Under the pieces are notes generated by a model. That model was not told the origin of the DNA and made no database searches. It was given only the letters and a program-made list of their open reading frames with translations. The position numbers and the translations under genes are program-made. A stretch of 44,514 bases of DNA from Mycobacterium sp. IS-836 (GTDB taxonomy: Bacteria > Actinomycetota > Actinomycetes > Mycobacteriales > Mycobacteriaceae), in assembly GCF_001954275.1 (NCBI RefSeq), contig NZ_MBEU01000039.1, positions 1 through 44,514 of the forward strand. The letters are read 5' to 3'. Shown piece after piece: positions 44,453 through 44,514 of this stretch (within the stretch, counting starts at the first letter, position 1; every line of letters begins with the position of its first letter).

Positions 44453-44514
44453 ATGGCAACACGTTTTATGACTGACCCGCACGCGATGCGGGCGATGGCG
44501 GGCCGCTTTGAGAT
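44453..44514 (+). CDS. esxM: ESX-5 WXG100 protein EsxM, 5' end only (cut by window)
   Basis: Twenty complete codons are visible (MATRFMTDPHAMRAMAGRFE), nearly identical to the start of M. tuberculosis EsxM (Rv1792). AAGGAGATAGCC precedes the ATG. EsxM pairs with EsxN and is secreted by ESX-5. The rest lies beyond the window. Confidence 0.92.
   Translation, partial: MATRFMTDPHAMRAMAGRFE

Overview
The window looks like the chromosome of a slow-growing, non-tuberculous Mycobacterium. It is GC-rich, uses many GTG starts, and its last ~11 kb carries the start of an ESX-5 type VII secretion locus (eccB5, eccC5, cyp143, ferredoxin, PPE, PPE, PE, start of esxM). ESX-5 is known only from slow growers. 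From about 20.1 kb on, the order malQ - eccB5 - eccC5 - cyp143 - ferredoxin - PPE, and the upstream set CsoR-like, IclR, FAD oxidase, PhlG-like hydrolase, DUF4407 protein and a conserved hypothetical, follow the M. tuberculosis Rv1766 to Rv1792 region as I recall it. That comparison is from memory, not from a search.

Layout. 1-2738: an ABC exporter of the MacB/LolCDE type (permease cut by the window edge, plus ATPase), then a divergent two-gene unit with a double YbjQ-type protein. 4.0-7.1 kb: a SnoaL-like protein, a TetR regulator, an NAD-dependent epimerase/dehydratase and a small methyltransferase. 7.1-9.0 kb: a cobalt-type nitrile hydratase operon (beta, alpha, activator-like protein), whose alpha subunit begins with a (His-Asp)5 tract. 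9.0-20.1 kb: a catabolic island. It has one tight eight-gene minus-strand operon (SDR, 2-oxoacid dehydrogenase E1 alpha and E1 beta, a free-standing lipoyl domain, crotonase, acyl-CoA synthetase, Rieske oxygenase, KstD-like flavoprotein). A second crotonase lies next to its 3' end and a class III CoA-transferase diverges from its 5' end.

20.1-24.6 kb: a CsoR/CstR-family sensor with a DUF302 protein under two near-perfect palindromes; a stand-alone ANTAR protein; and an IclR regulator diverging from a two-gene unit (bicovalent-FAD oxidase plus PhlG-like C-C hydrolase). The iclR promoter predicts a leaderless GTG-initiated mRNA. 24.7-33.1 kb: a DUF4407 membrane protein, a conserved hypothetical, a small membrane protein, a cytochrome b/molybdopterin-domain fusion, a SnoaL-like plus F420-type luciferase-like pair, and malQ.

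33.4-44.5 kb: ESX-5. EccB5 and EccC5 are translationally coupled core components of the secretion membrane complex. CYP143 and its 3Fe-4S ferredoxin form a P450/electron-donor pair. The PPE, PE and Esx proteins are predicted ESX-5 substrates. The parts most worth follow-up are the eight-gene catabolic operon with its lipoyl carrier, the nitrile hydratase operon, the FAD oxidase/PhlG-like pair with IclR control, the CstR-like sensor lacking the copper-binding histidine, and the cytochrome b/molybdopterin fusion. No tRNA, rRNA, insertion sequence, prophage or CRISPR array was seen.
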